A DNA stretch of 43,197 nucleotides from Betaproteobacteria bacterium (GTDB lineage Bacteria > Pseudomonadota > Gammaproteobacteria > Burkholderiales > SG8-41), in contig JAQGNH010000244.1 of NCBI GenBank assembly GCA_028291945.1, positions 1 to 43,197 on the forward strand, in the 5' to 3' direction. The translations under genes were made by a program, and so were the position numbers. The notes under the pieces were generated by a model. The model saw nothing but the letters and a program-made list of their open reading frames with translations, ran no database searches and was not told the DNA's origin. Below are positions 1-7,062 of the stretch, in pieces. How positions within the stretch are numbered: position 1 is the first letter of the stretch; every line of letters begins with the position of its first letter.

Positions 1-360
1 AAGAAGTACGGCGGCGGCTTTCGTCCCGGCTTTGCAGGTGAGCCGATCGAATGCATGAACAACAATGCCTGGCAACACGCTCGGGCTCGGGCAGCGGAGC
101 GCTACCGGCAGAAGTTCGGCCGGCCAGCACCCTGGGGCTTCGAGCACGTGCGGGTGCACGATCTGAAGCATACGTTTGGCCGCAGGCTACGCGCGGCGGG
201 CGTGGGCGAAGAGACCCGCAAGGTCCTCCTCGGGCACACGAACGGCGATATCACGACGCATTACAGCGCCGTTGAGTTAGCCGAGTTGATCAACGCGGTT
301 AACAAAATCGACCGGAGCCTGGCAACACCGGCGATCACGTTACTGCGGGCCGCTGCATAG
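1..360 (+). CDS. Tyrosine recombinase (phage/island integrase), C-terminal part, cut by window edge
   Basis: The reading frame is open from base 1, so the 5' part of the gene is outside the window. About 119 residues remain. They carry the second half of the tyrosine-recombinase catalytic domain: HDLKHTFGRRL (family H-x-x-R-like box, here with Lys after Leu), then LLGHTNGDITTHY, which supplies the second catalytic His and the nucleophilic Tyr. The enzyme family cuts and rejoins DNA at attachment sites to integrate and excise mobile elements. The gene stops 80 bases before the 3' end of tRNA-Arg, a typical integration target, so the element probably lies to the left. Whether the gene is intact cannot be judged. 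Prophage and genomic-island integrases cannot be told apart from this fragment. Confidence 0.85.
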   Translation, partial: KKYGGGFRPGFAGEPIECMNNNAWQHARARAAERYRQKFGRPAPWGFEHVRVHDLKHTFGRRLRAAGVGEETRKVLLGHTNGDITTHYSAVELAELINAVNKIDRSLATPAITLLRAAA

Positions 361-395
361 GCTCTGCTCGACTAAAAGTCTTGCAAGGTCTTGCA

Positions 396-424
396 GCAAA
401 AATTAAAGCCGCTGAAAAGCGGCT
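396..424 (-). terminator. Rho-independent terminator of tRNA-Arg
   Basis: Read on the minus strand, arms AGCCGCT and AGCGGCT form a perfect 7-bp stem (407-424) with a 4-base loop. A T-rich tail (TTTAATTTTT) follows. It begins 16 bases beyond the tRNA 3' end and sits between the integrase stop and the tRNA. Confidence 0.75.
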
Positions 425-440
425 CTAAGTATTTGATTTA

Positions 441-517
441 TGGCGCGCCCGGCAGGATTCGAACCCACGACCCCCTGGTTCGTAGCCAGGTACTCTATCC
501 AACTGAGCTACGGGCGC
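441..517 (-). tRNA. tRNA-Arg (anticodon ACG)
   Basis: The 77-base minus-strand sequence folds as a cloverleaf. The acceptor stem is GCGCCCG/CGGGCGC, the anticodon arm is CCTGG-CTACGAA-CCAGG with anticodon ACG, the T-loop is TTCGAAT, and CCA is encoded. A34 would be deaminated to inosine to read CGN codons. The 3' end faces the integrase gene, consistent with use as an attachment site. Confidence 0.97.
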
Positions 518-584
518 ATTGAGCGGTTGATTATATCAAATAACTCGAGACTTACGACTTGGCGTGAACTCGTTAGCCCGTTCG

Positions 585-1046
585 TCAGTTTTTCGCCTTG
601 CGTTCCGATGATCGCACGAGCAGGACGGGCACTTCGGCACCGTGCAAAACGGCCTCCGCATCGCTGCCAAGCACCGCGTGCCGAATTCCACCGTGCGCAT
701 GAGTCCCCATTACAATCAATTCTGCACGCCACTTTCTCGCTTCGGCGACGATCAGGTCCGCGACGCGGCCGGTGAAATTTTCGTGCAGCACCACTTCCGC
801 GTTGACGCCTGCGGCGACAGCGACTTTGCGCGCCTGCTCGAGGATTTCTTTGCCCCCCTCAGCGAAATCTTCTACCAAAGGTGCGGCGGCAATGCCTGTC
901 TCTGGGTTTAGAGCGAGTGCCGAGTCATCGACGATATGCACGAGCCTCAACTGACCGCCAAGCGCCTTGGACAACTTGATCGCCTCCTGCAGCCCCCGCG
1001 TCGAGATTTCGCTACCATCGACCGGCACCAGAATACGCTCGTACAT
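585..1046 (-). CDS. Universal stress protein, UspA family
   Basis: The protein has 153 residues, the usual single-domain Usp length. It opens with YERILVPVDGSEIS (first beta strand and nucleotide-binding Asp) and carries the late ATP-binding segment MGTHAHGGIRHAVLGS followed by VPVLLV. In the usual G-x2-G-x9-G(S/T) motif the second Gly is Ala here, with Gly two residues later, so ATP binding is probable but not certain. Usp proteins are cytoplasmic stress-survival factors of poorly defined mechanism. The gene is alone on its strand and diverges from the binding-protein gene at 1223, leaving about 180 bases for both promoters. Confidence 0.9.
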   Translation of the reverse strand: MYERILVPVDGSEISTRGLQEAIKLSKALGGQLRLVHIVDDSALALNPETGIAAAPLVEDFAEGGKEILEQARKVAVAAGVNAEVVLHENFTGRVADLIVAEARKWRAELIVMGTHAHGGIRHAVLGSDAEAVLHGAEVPVLLVRSSERKAKN

Positions 1047-1222
1047 GGCCGTTACCTTTGTTACAGACCTGGCGTGAGTTTACCCCGGATCCTTTTTTTC
1101 AACGAATCGCGAGCACGACGGGCAGGTTATTGCGTCTCTTCAAAGATGGGAGATTTGAACTTTGATGGATTCGGCGCAAAGGGTAATCTACGGGTGAGCA
1201 CATTTTGTCAGCTCAAAACAAT

Positions 1223-2065
1223 ATGAAAAATGTTGCCCTAACGCGACTGTTGTTCGCGTTTGCCTTTCTTTCGTGGATCGCCGTTTCGGTGGGCGCGCAA
1301 CAGCCGCGGCGCTCGGAACCCGTCTCAGAGAAGCTCACGATAGCGGGTTCATCTCTTCTCGTTCCGCTTATGACGGACATTGCGACACGCTTTGAAGCCT
1401 TGCATCCCGGGAGCAAGATCGAAATTAGGGCTCGCGGAGTCGAAAAAGGGTTAGTTGAAGTGCGTTCCGGAACAGCGAACGCGGTCATGGTACCGCGAAA
1501 TCTACGTGCTGTTGAGCGCGACCTTTTTTCCTTTCCTATCGCTCGTGACGGCGTAGCCGTTGTGGTGCACCGGGACAATCCTGTCAAGGACATCGATTCA
1601 CGTCAATTTAGCGAGATCCTTACTGGCAAATTAACGAATTGGAAGGTGCTGGGAGGACGGGACGCGCCCGTGCACCTGGCATGGCGCACCGGTCAAGGTT
1701 CGACCGAGTTTATCCTCGAATACCTTCGACTTAGACGTGAGCAGATCGTCGGATATACAACGATCGAAACGAATGACGAGGCGATCCGGTTCACCGCATC
1801 CGATCTGAACGGAGTAGCTCTGGCATCGGTCGGGCAGGCCGAACGCATGGCTAGAACGAATGTCCCGATCAAGCTGCTCTCGTTCAACGGTTTCCCAGCG
1901 GCAAGCCGCACGATACAGAATCATACGTACGCGCTATCACGGCCACTCATGTTGATCACGAGTCGAGTTCCAGATGCGCTGCAAAAGCAATTCATCGATT
2001 ATGCAGGGTCCACGAGTGTGATTGACCTGCAGCTGAAGTACGGTTTTGTTCCCTACCAGGAATAA
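1223..2065 (+). CDS. Exported PstS-like substrate-binding protein (PBP_like family)
   Basis: A signal peptide (MKNVALTRLLFAFAF, cleavage near VGAQQ) is followed by a type II periplasmic binding-protein fold. TIAGSSLLVPLM near the N terminus corresponds to the phosphate-binding AGS(S/T) loop of PstS. LTNWKVLGG and WRTGQGSTEFILEYL correspond to the NW..GG and R..GSGT..F motifs. The middle DIG.SSR-type motif of PstS is replaced by NAVMVPRNL, so phosphate specificity is doubtful. No ABC permease or ATPase genes are adjacent. It may be an orphan ligand sensor or adhesin-like binding protein. I chose the ATG at 1223 over the TTG at 1205 because it starts directly at the signal peptide; no strong Shine-Dalgarno is visible. 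Confidence 0.8.
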   Translation: MKNVALTRLLFAFAFLSWIAVSVGAQQPRRSEPVSEKLTIAGSSLLVPLMTDIATRFEALHPGSKIEIRARGVEKGLVEVRSGTANAVMVPRNLRAVERDLFSFPIARDGVAVVVHRDNPVKDIDSRQFSEILTGKLTNWKVLGGRDAPVHLAWRTGQGSTEFILEYLRLRREQIVGYTTIETNDEAIRFTASDLNGVALASVGQAERMARTNVPIKLLSFNGFPAASRTIQNHTYALSRPLMLITSRVPDALQKQFIDYAGSTSVIDLQLKYGFVPYQE

Positions 2066-2095
2066 ACCGCGAAACGGATGGTGACGCCTAAAAGG

Positions 2096-2115
2096 AGCCG
2101 CGCCGCTTCGCGGCT
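2096..2115. terminator. Weak hairpin downstream of the binding-protein gene
   Basis: Arms AGCCGCG and CGCGGCT pair perfectly (7 bp, 6-base loop) 30 bases after the stop codon. No T tract follows on the plus strand and only TCCTTTT on the minus strand. It could end transcription from either side or be a plain mRNA 3' hairpin. Confidence 0.35.
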
Positions 2116-2293
2116 AGCATCCCCCTGATGTTGTAGATGAGAATCAGGGCTGTGTGCATGCGTGACGGGCGGGACTCTAAGACCTGCAAGGCCTAGTGAT
2201 GACAGCTGCCGCCCGTGCCTACACGCCGAGCGTTCAACTGCTAGCCAGACCAAGAGGATCAGAAGCTAGAGCGGAGAGTAAGCGCCGCAAGCG

Positions 2294-2584
2294 CTAATGC
2301 GCTGCCGCGTCAGTGCTCCGCAATAGCGCCGCTTGCTCGAATGCAAATCCGGACCGCATGTGCACCTGATAGTGCGAGTGCCTAAAGCCTGAGTGTTCAG
2401 CATTTTTCATGCAAGCATCCAACTCTGCAAATGCTCTGCCAGAACTCGCTGTCACCTGTGCCACACCGTCGAAGCGATACCAGCGCCACTCCTGGCGCAA
2501 TCCTTGGAAAAATCGCCACGTGGTTATTGCCGGACCTGGCGCCGAACAAGTAATACGCTGATTTTTCGTTTGGGCGTGCATCAT
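2294..2584 (-). CDS. Small hypothetical protein with WRW motif
   Basis: The frame encodes 96 residues from an ATG preceded by GGAG at good spacing; a GTG two codons upstream is the alternative start. The core reads QEWRWYRFD, then VTASSGRAFAEL, DACMKNAEHSGF. This W-R-W, polar, Ser, Phe, Cys, Ala, Gly-Phe pattern resembles short conserved proteins I recall from Burkholderiales, loosely like the YegP/DUF1508 fold, but I cannot confirm the family. No signal peptide or membrane segment is seen. Function is unknown. It lies in a gene-poor accessory stretch, so it could also be a decaying gene. Confidence 0.5.
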   Translation of the reverse strand: MMHAQTKNQRITCSAPGPAITTWRFFQGLRQEWRWYRFDGVAQVTASSGRAFAELDACMKNAEHSGFRHSHYQVHMRSGFAFEQAALLRSTDAAAH

Positions 2585-2599
2585 CTCCACTCCAGTTCC

Positions 2600-2815
2600 T
2601 TATGCGATGATCCCTATTCTCCGCAACGAGGGCACTGTCTGCGCCATCACCTGACGCAGCGATATTGAGTCATATGCACATTTTCGATGTGCATCGTTGG
2701 TTGCACGCACGGGATAACAAGCCCGCAACGCATTAACGTCAGCACAGCTACAAACTCGTCTCCTCGCAGGTGCTTCCAGCTTGCGCCAATCCCACCGCTG
2801 ATCCGTCGTCTGCAT
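2600..2815 (-). CDS. Possible small hypothetical protein, perhaps diverged paralogue of the 2294 gene
   Basis: The frame reads MQTTDQRWDWRKLEA, then RRRVCSCADVNALRACY. The W-x-W, Val, Ser, Ala-Leu-x-Ala-Cys spacing faintly echoes the neighbouring protein at 2294-2584. The start at 2815 has a weak GGTGG upstream. The downstream part shows no family pattern and competing frames are open, so this is a tentative call. It may be a pseudogene of the same family. Confidence 0.2.
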   Translation of the reverse strand: MQTTDQRWDWRKLEAPARRRVCSCADVNALRACYPVRATNDAHRKCAYDSISLRQVMAQTVPSLRRIGIIA

Positions 2816-2833
2816 GAATTGCCACCGCTGCAT

Positions 2834-3052
2834 CGCTGAGCACCTGGCAGGTGTCGAGTGGCCAAAGGCAATGCGAGTGCATAGGCCATGCCACCAACCG
2901 TGAGCCAGTTCACATTCGATGCTTCAGTGTGACAAAAGTCATGCCTCGTCCATAGTTCGCGTCGCTATCGTTTGCAAACAAAAAGACTCGCGCGCGAAAG
3001 GCGTGCGACCACAGGTGACAAACGATAGCCAGCGTTAAAACAGGGAGGTCAT
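2834..3052. other. Intergenic stretch, no supported gene
   Basis: Short frames occur on both strands, but none combines a ribosome binding site with recognisable protein sequence. The last 10 bases hold the strong Shine-Dalgarno of the next plus-strand frame. Confidence 0.5.
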
Positions 3053-3403
3053 ATGGATCTGAACGCGCAAATGTTGGATGAAACGAATTCGCTGGCACCA
3101 GCGGATGAAACAAACGGTCAGCCGGAAATCAGAACTGAAATTGCTGCGAAACAGAATCCAACTATTTATAGCAGCGACGAGCCTGATTTCATCGCAGGCG
3201 CTTTGGGCATCGCAGCAGTGCTCTTCCCGGCGAGCCCGCCATCAGCCGTAAATGCAAGGTTCGTGAGGGGATTGCATTTCCACGACGACACCAAAAAGCC
3301 TCGCGGACTCGCCGGGGCGGCAGGTTTGTTTGAGTCGTTTTGGGACGAACCAGATAGCCATGCTGTATCCGCCATTGATCCGTTTAGTAGAAACTGGAGC
3401 TGA
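3053..3403 (+). CDS. Hypothetical protein, 116 residues
   Basis: The ATG is preceded by AGGGAGGT at ideal spacing, the best translation signal in this region. The N-terminal 45 residues are polar and acidic (DLNAQMLDETN onward). A short hydrophobic stretch follows (FIAGALGIAAVLFPA, about residues 47-61), too short and too weak to be called a membrane segment with confidence. The C-terminal part is rich in Asp, Phe and Trp. I do not recognise a family. The N-terminal composition fits a real secreted or regulatory small protein, but the C-terminal half could be out-of-frame read-through of a decayed gene. Confidence 0.4.
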   Translation: MDLNAQMLDETNSLAPADETNGQPEIRTEIAAKQNPTIYSSDEPDFIAGALGIAAVLFPASPPSAVNARFVRGLHFHDDTKKPRGLAGAAGLFESFWDEPDSHAVSAIDPFSRNWS

Positions 3404-3793
3404 CCTTACACGCCCCACATGCGTCACGAGGCGCTCGGCAAAAAGCAACCCACACTCGTGTTCAGGCGCAACCGCAGCTTGCGCTGGGTGTGGGAGCTTC
3501 TTCCTCACGATAGACATGTTCTGAATAGGTCAGAACTCGACTTCTGCTCCAAGCAGGAGTGCATGCTCGACGCCATTGGGAAGGGCCAGACGCTGGACCA
3601 AAGTCCGTCGTGATCTAAGATCCGCAGTGCAGGCGCCCGACACACGAGCATCATGGATCAAATACCGCCGGCCCCCGAGGTTCGTTCGAGAGTGACTAAG
3701 CTGGCCGCTTGGCGAGTGTGACCAGTCTTCCTTTTTGTACGCAACACCCTCCTCCGGACGCTTCTAAACAGCATCGCGAAGGGCGCCCCGCAA
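3404..3793. other. Gene-poor stretch with a palindrome
   Basis: No frame here has both a start signal and protein-like sequence. A perfect palindrome, GTTCTGA-ATAGG-TCAGAAC, sits at 3518-3536 and is listed separately. Confidence 0.5.
3518..3536. repeat. Perfect 7+5+7 palindrome
   Basis: Arms GTTCTGA and TCAGAAC flank a 5-base spacer. The dyad is operator-like in size, or it may be a short RNA hairpin. No T tract follows on either strand, so it is not a terminator. No adjacent gene is close enough to assign it as an operator. Confidence 0.4.
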
Positions 3794-3909
3794 CCAGTGT
3801 CCGAAGGCACTAGTGGACTGTAACGCTTCTTTCGGAAGTAACAGCGCCCCGCAGGGAAACACTACCAGTTCGACTGTTACGGTCCACTAGTCCCTCGTGC
3901 GGTCACTGG
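3794..3909. repeat. 116-base imperfect inverted repeat (MITE-like or relic of a mobile element)
   Basis: The left arm 3794-3824 (CCAGTG... to ACTAGTGGACTGTAAC) and the right arm 3876-3909 are inverted copies. The inner 16 bases, ACTAGTGGAC(T/C)GTAAC, differ at one position only. The outer part matches less well and has a 3-base gap. The 51-base centre encodes nothing and carries a small hairpin (CTTC..GAAG) and a further GTAAC. The structure looks like two transposon-type ends facing each other, or a miniature inverted-repeat element. I see no target-site duplication. Confidence 0.55.
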
Positions 3910-3975
3910 CCCCTGAATAACGTATCGCGCAGTTCGCGCTTGTCGTTTCTCGGCGATTCCTTGCATGGGGGCGGA

Positions 3976-4497
3976 ATGGTCCTAAAAACTGCGCGTTGCT
4001 GCTTGGCATTGATTTCAATAGGGTTGCCGTGTTTGTTTCCGAATACGGCATCGGCGCAGTCGCTTGCGCTCGTGTACGAACTTAATCTTAGCAATCAGGC
4101 GCGGACTAGTCCATCCGTGACGAGCGATCCTTACAGCTTAGGACAGACGCTAGCCCCCCCACGTTGTCGCATCGGAATCGCGGATCATCTATTGTCGGGC
4201 ATTCGTTGGAACCGCACGTATGCCAGCGCGGAATACTCGCGGCGACAAGCGCTCGATGTGGCCGCAAACGACCAATCGCTCGCGATGGACCGCATGCCGG
4301 CTAACAACTTCAATCTTGAGCCGCGGTCGTTCTTATCGTCGAGTGATGTAACCCTCTGGCTCGGCCCGAGATATCGCCTTCGCTCCTCCCCTGATACCTC
4401 CGAATCCCAGCGGTTTATGGACACTCGCTACGAGACGTGGGCGCAGAGCAATGCATCGAATTCCGTCGGTCTGGAACTTCTATTTCCGTTTCACTGA
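3976..4497 (+). CDS. Exported hypothetical protein
   Basis: From the ATG at 3976, preceded by GGGGGCGGA, the 173-residue product starts with a classical signal peptide: MVLKTARCC, a hydrophobic core LALISIGLPCLF, and an Ala-x-Ala cleavage region TASAQS. A TTG 36 bases upstream is less likely. The mature part is polar, with RIGIADHLLSGIRWNRTYASAEYSR near the middle. It ends in an amphipathic strand-like VGLELLFPFH, which would suit an outer-membrane or beta-rich secreted protein. No family is recognised. The inverted repeat at 3794-3909 lies just upstream and may have brought or replaced its promoter. Confidence 0.5.
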   Translation: MVLKTARCCLALISIGLPCLFPNTASAQSLALVYELNLSNQARTSPSVTSDPYSLGQTLAPPRCRIGIADHLLSGIRWNRTYASAEYSRRQALDVAANDQSLAMDRMPANNFNLEPRSFLSSSDVTLWLGPRYRLRSSPDTSESQRFMDTRYETWAQSNASNSVGLELLFPFH

Positions 4498-4930
4498 TAT
4501 TTAGGCCCGTAGCCAGCTCTGATAGCGAAACGTTCGCCAACACGTCCTTGTCGTTCATCGCAGTGCCCGTTATTCAGTAGTTCTTCTGTCATTGCAATGT
4601 TCTAAAGCTCAGTCGCACTCGTAGCATGCGGGTCAAAGACCAAAGACTGTCGAGTGCCATGCGAGCCTGGGCTCAGCAGCACTTCAGGAGTTGAACATCA
4701 GTTTTTTTTACCGCAAATGATTGGGGGGGAAATCTGCCGCCAACGGCCGTGTCATGCCGTGTTTGGCGTCACAGGTCGACCGACCCTGCTCGTGACAACA
4801 CCCGGGCTAGATGAGCGCGCGGCTGTGGCTCTCTAACTTGGGATATCCCGTAACAACGAACAAGCTGTATACCGGCATGGGGTTGCCGCTGCTCGTCTTA
4901 GGCCCCCGGTTTGAAGGACAAACCTGCGGC
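4498..4930. other. Intergenic stretch, no gene seen
   Basis: About 430 bases with only short frames lacking ribosome binding sites or family-like sequence. Homopolymer runs (an 8-T run and a 7-G run near 4690-4730) are noticeable. Confidence 0.55.
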
Positions 4931-4952
4931 AAAAATCAGCCCACGTTTGGGC
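4931..4952 (-). terminator. Rho-independent terminator of tRNA-Ser(GCT)
   Basis: On the minus strand GCCCA-AACG-TGGGC is followed by TGATTTTT. It lies 17 bases beyond the tRNA 3' end. Confidence 0.75.
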
Positions 4953-4969
4953 GGCTTGGCCACTATTTC

Positions 4970-5062
4970 TGGCGGAGAGAGAGGGATTCGAACCCTCGAT
5001 AGGAGTTTTGCCCCTATACGCCCTTAGCAGGGGCGCGCCTTCGACCACTCGGCCATCTCTCC
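4970..5062 (-). tRNA. tRNA-Ser (anticodon GCT)
   Basis: The 93-base class II tRNA has acceptor GGAGAGA/TCTCTCC, anticodon arm CGCCC-CTGCTAA-GGGCG giving anticodon GCT, a long variable arm as serine tRNAs have, TTCGAAT in the T-loop and an encoded CCA. It reads AGC/AGU codons. Confidence 0.97.
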
Positions 5063-5212
5063 TTTATTCCTGTCTGGCTCACGCGTGCATTCGCAACTCA
5101 GCGGCAGCTGCTCTCATTGCGTTTTTGAAAGCAGCGCCCGCATGCCGGCCCATTAGCAGCGGGATGTATTCGAACAAGAGCATACCACATGGTAAACGCC
5201 CCACCCGAAGCG

Positions 5213-6439
5213 CTAGACCGCCTGCTCGAGGTTAAAGACTTTGTGCAGAACACGTACCGCGAGTTCGGTGTACTTTTCGTCGATTACGACTGAAACCTTG
5301 ATCTCGGAAGTAGAGATCATCTGGATATTGATACCCTCTTCAGCAAGCGCGCGAAAGGCAGTACTCGCAATACCGGCGTGGGAACGCATGCCCACACCGA
5401 CGATCGAAACCTTTGCGATCTTGTCGCCACTTACGATTTCACGGGCCTTGATGTGGGCGCGGACGGGTGCGAGCACGTCAAGCGCCTTCTGGTAGTCGGT
5501 GCGATGGACCGTGAACGAAAAGTCTGTCATGCCATCGTGTCCTACGTTCTGTACGATCATATCGACGTCGATGTTGGCGTCTCCGATCGGACCGAGAATC
5601 TGATATGCGATTCCGGGGCGATCGGGCACCCCCAGTATCGTAATCTTCGCTTCGTCCCGATTCGATGCGATGCCTGAGATGATCGCTTGTTCCATATTCT
5701 CATCTTCCTCGAAAGTGATCAGCGTGCCTTCGCCTTCCTCTTCGAAGCTTGAAAGCACGCGCAGGCGGACGCGATATTTTCCAGCGAACTCGACCGAACG
5801 AATCTGCAGCACCTTGGATCCGAGACTGGCAAGCTCGAGCATTTCCTCGAATGTGATGGTCCTGAGCCGCCGTGCGTCCGGCACGATCCTCGGATCTGCC
5901 GTGTAAACGCCGTCAACGTCAGTGTAAATCTGACACTCGTCGGCTTTGAGTGCGGCAGCAATCGCGACGCCCGTAGTATCGGAGCCGCCGCGTCCCAACG
6001 TTGTGATGTTCCCGGCCTCATCCACACCCTGGAATCCTGCGACCACGACTACTTGGCCCTGATCGAGCGCCCCGCGTATTTTTTGCTCGTCGATGGAGAG
6101 TATGCGCGCCTTGGTATAGGCGCTGTCGGTCAGAATTTTGACCTGCGCGCCGGTATAGCTGCGCGCCTCCACGCCGACATCCTTAAGCGCCATTGAAAGC
6201 AAGGCGATAGTGACCTGCTCACCGGTCGAGAGCACCACGTCGAGCTCGCGGGGGTCAGGCGTGGGCTGTATATCTTTAGCGAGCGCAATCAGCCGATTCG
6301 TCTCACCTGCCATAGCTGAAACAACAACCACAAGCTGGTGCCCCCGAGCCTTCCAATGCGCCACTCTTCGGGCGACGCTCTTAATGCGTTCGGCGCTGCC
6401 TACCGAAGTACCGCCGTATTTCTGGACGATCAGAGACAT
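5213..6439 (-). CDS. lysC: Aspartokinase
   Basis: This 408-residue protein catalyses ATP-dependent phosphorylation of aspartate, the first step towards lysine, threonine, methionine and diaminopimelate. The N-terminal kinase domain opens with [12 protein letters not shown] and contains [35 protein letters not shown] and [11 protein letters not shown]. Two C-terminal ACT domains follow, with ILGVPDRPG and [10 protein letters not shown] boundaries, as in lysine/threonine-inhibited stand-alone enzymes. I start it at the ATG of [10 protein letters not shown]; an in-frame extension of 34 residues upstream has no family sequence. The gene is monocistronic. Its leader contains a strong nested hairpin and a terminator-like hairpin (6507-6636), suggesting premature-termination control. 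Confidence 0.95.
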   Translation of the reverse strand: MSLIVQKYGGTSVGSAERIKSVARRVAHWKARGHQLVVVVSAMAGETNRLIALAKDIQPTPDPRELDVVLSTGEQVTIALLSMALKDVGVEARSYTGAQVKILTDSAYTKARILSIDEQKIRGALDQGQVVVVAGFQGVDEAGNITTLGRGGSDTTGVAIAAALKADECQIYTDVDGVYTADPRIVPDARRLRTITFEEMLELASLGSKVLQIRSVEFAGKYRVRLRVLSSFEEEGEGTLITFEEDENMEQAIISGIASNRDEAKITILGVPDRPGIAYQILGPIGDANIDVDMIVQNVGHDGMTDFSFTVHRTDYQKALDVLAPVRAHIKAREIVSGDKIAKVSIVGVGMRSHAGIASTAFRALAEEGINIQMISTSEIKVSVVIDEKYTELAVRVLHKVFNLEQAV

Positions 6440-6506
6440 GGTTCGAGAACGAAACAGGGGGTGGGCGCGAAAAGGGCGAGATTTTAATGGATTTTGAGGC
6501 CAAAAA

Positions 6507-6530
6507 CGAGCCGCCGGTAGGGTCGGCTCG
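6507..6530 (-). terminator. Terminator-like hairpin in the lysC leader
   Basis: On the minus strand CGAGCCG and CGGCTCG pair perfectly across a 10-base loop and are followed immediately by TTTTTGG. It lies 68 bases before the lysC start codon, with no upstream minus-strand gene to end, so it would act on the leader RNA itself (attenuator) or end a small RNA. Confidence 0.6.
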
Positions 6531-6573
6531 AAAATTGCCATCGAACTTCAAACGATATGCCAAGCGCATTTCG

Positions 6574-6616
6574 AGGTTCACGCCTTGCTGAGCAAGTGAC
6601 GGGAATCCGTGAACCT
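6574..6616 (-). ncRNA. Candidate structured leader RNA or small RNA upstream of lysC
   Basis: AGGTTCACG (6574-6582) and CGTGAACCT (6608-6616) form a perfect 9-bp stem. Inside it, CTTGC-TGA-GCAAG (6584-6596) forms a second hairpin. The terminator-like hairpin 6507-6530 follows downstream on the minus strand. A TTGACA box at 6636-6631 precedes the structure on the same strand, though a good -10 is not obvious. The arrangement of a structured domain, then a terminator, then a biosynthetic gene is that of a riboswitch or attenuator. It does not look like the lysine riboswitch, and no Lys-rich leader peptide was seen. Confidence 0.45.
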
Positions 6617-6673
6617 ATCGGCAGGGACCATGTCAATGGGGTAATGTAACGCGCAGGCCAAGCGAGAGGTGCA

Positions 6674-6991
6674 ATGAAACCATTTGAACGCATCAGCAAT
6701 CCCCGAGAGATCCGTCGCAAACTGCGCATGAACCAGCAGGAATTCTGGTCACGCATTGGTGTTACACAGAGCGGAGGTTCGCGATACGAAAGCGGGCGCA
6801 CGATGCCTAAGCCGGTGCGCGAGCTCTTGCGGCTCGTGCATATAGAAGGTATCGCATTGGACAGAGCGCGCGGCGAAGACTTCGAAGTCGTGTCATACCT
6901 TAAGAAGGCGAATCCGAAGCTCTATAACAATCTTCGCAAAGCGGCGACAGGCAGAACGGCCACGACCGGACGCGTCACCAAGAAGAAGTAG
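6674..6991 (+). CDS. Small helix-turn-helix (XRE-like) DNA-binding protein
   Basis: The ATG follows GAGAGGTG at good spacing. The 105-residue product has an XRE-type HTH at about residues 10-60: REIRRKLRMNQQEFWSRIGV, then QSGGSRYESGRTMPKPVRELL. A linker and a basic tail ending in KKK follow. It probably binds DNA as a regulator. It is not paired with a toxin-like gene. It diverges from lysC over a 234-base region holding the structured element, so it could in principle act on lysC, but nothing shows that. Similar stand-alone proteins are common in betaproteobacteria. Confidence 0.8.
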   Translation: MKPFERISNPREIRRKLRMNQQEFWSRIGVTQSGGSRYESGRTMPKPVRELLRLVHIEGIALDRARGEDFEVVSYLKKANPKLYNNLRKAATGRTATTGRVTKKK

Positions 6992-7031
6992 GTCTCGCAT
7001 GCGCACTGCAGCTGAGGGCGCCCGCTCTTGC

Positions 7032-7037
7032 TATAAT
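7032..7037 (+). promoter_or_regulatory. Sigma-70 -10 box of queD
   Basis: A perfect TATAAT stands 25 bases before the queD start codon. The matching -35 position holds only a poor hexamer (CAGCTG region). Confidence 0.6.
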
Positions 7038-7062
7038 CGGGCGTATTCCTCTCCGCCCGCCC

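Noticed and set aside
2393-2668. 91-codon plus-strand frame
   Set aside because: It overlaps the better supported minus-strand frame at 2294-2584 and has no ribosome binding site.
6507-6636. Lysine riboswitch upstream of lysC
   Set aside because: The element is too short and lacks the five-helix L-box arrangement; reported only as an unassigned leader structure.
6674-6991. Antitoxin of a toxin-antitoxin pair
   Set aside because: No toxin-like gene is adjacent; the neighbours are lysC and queD.
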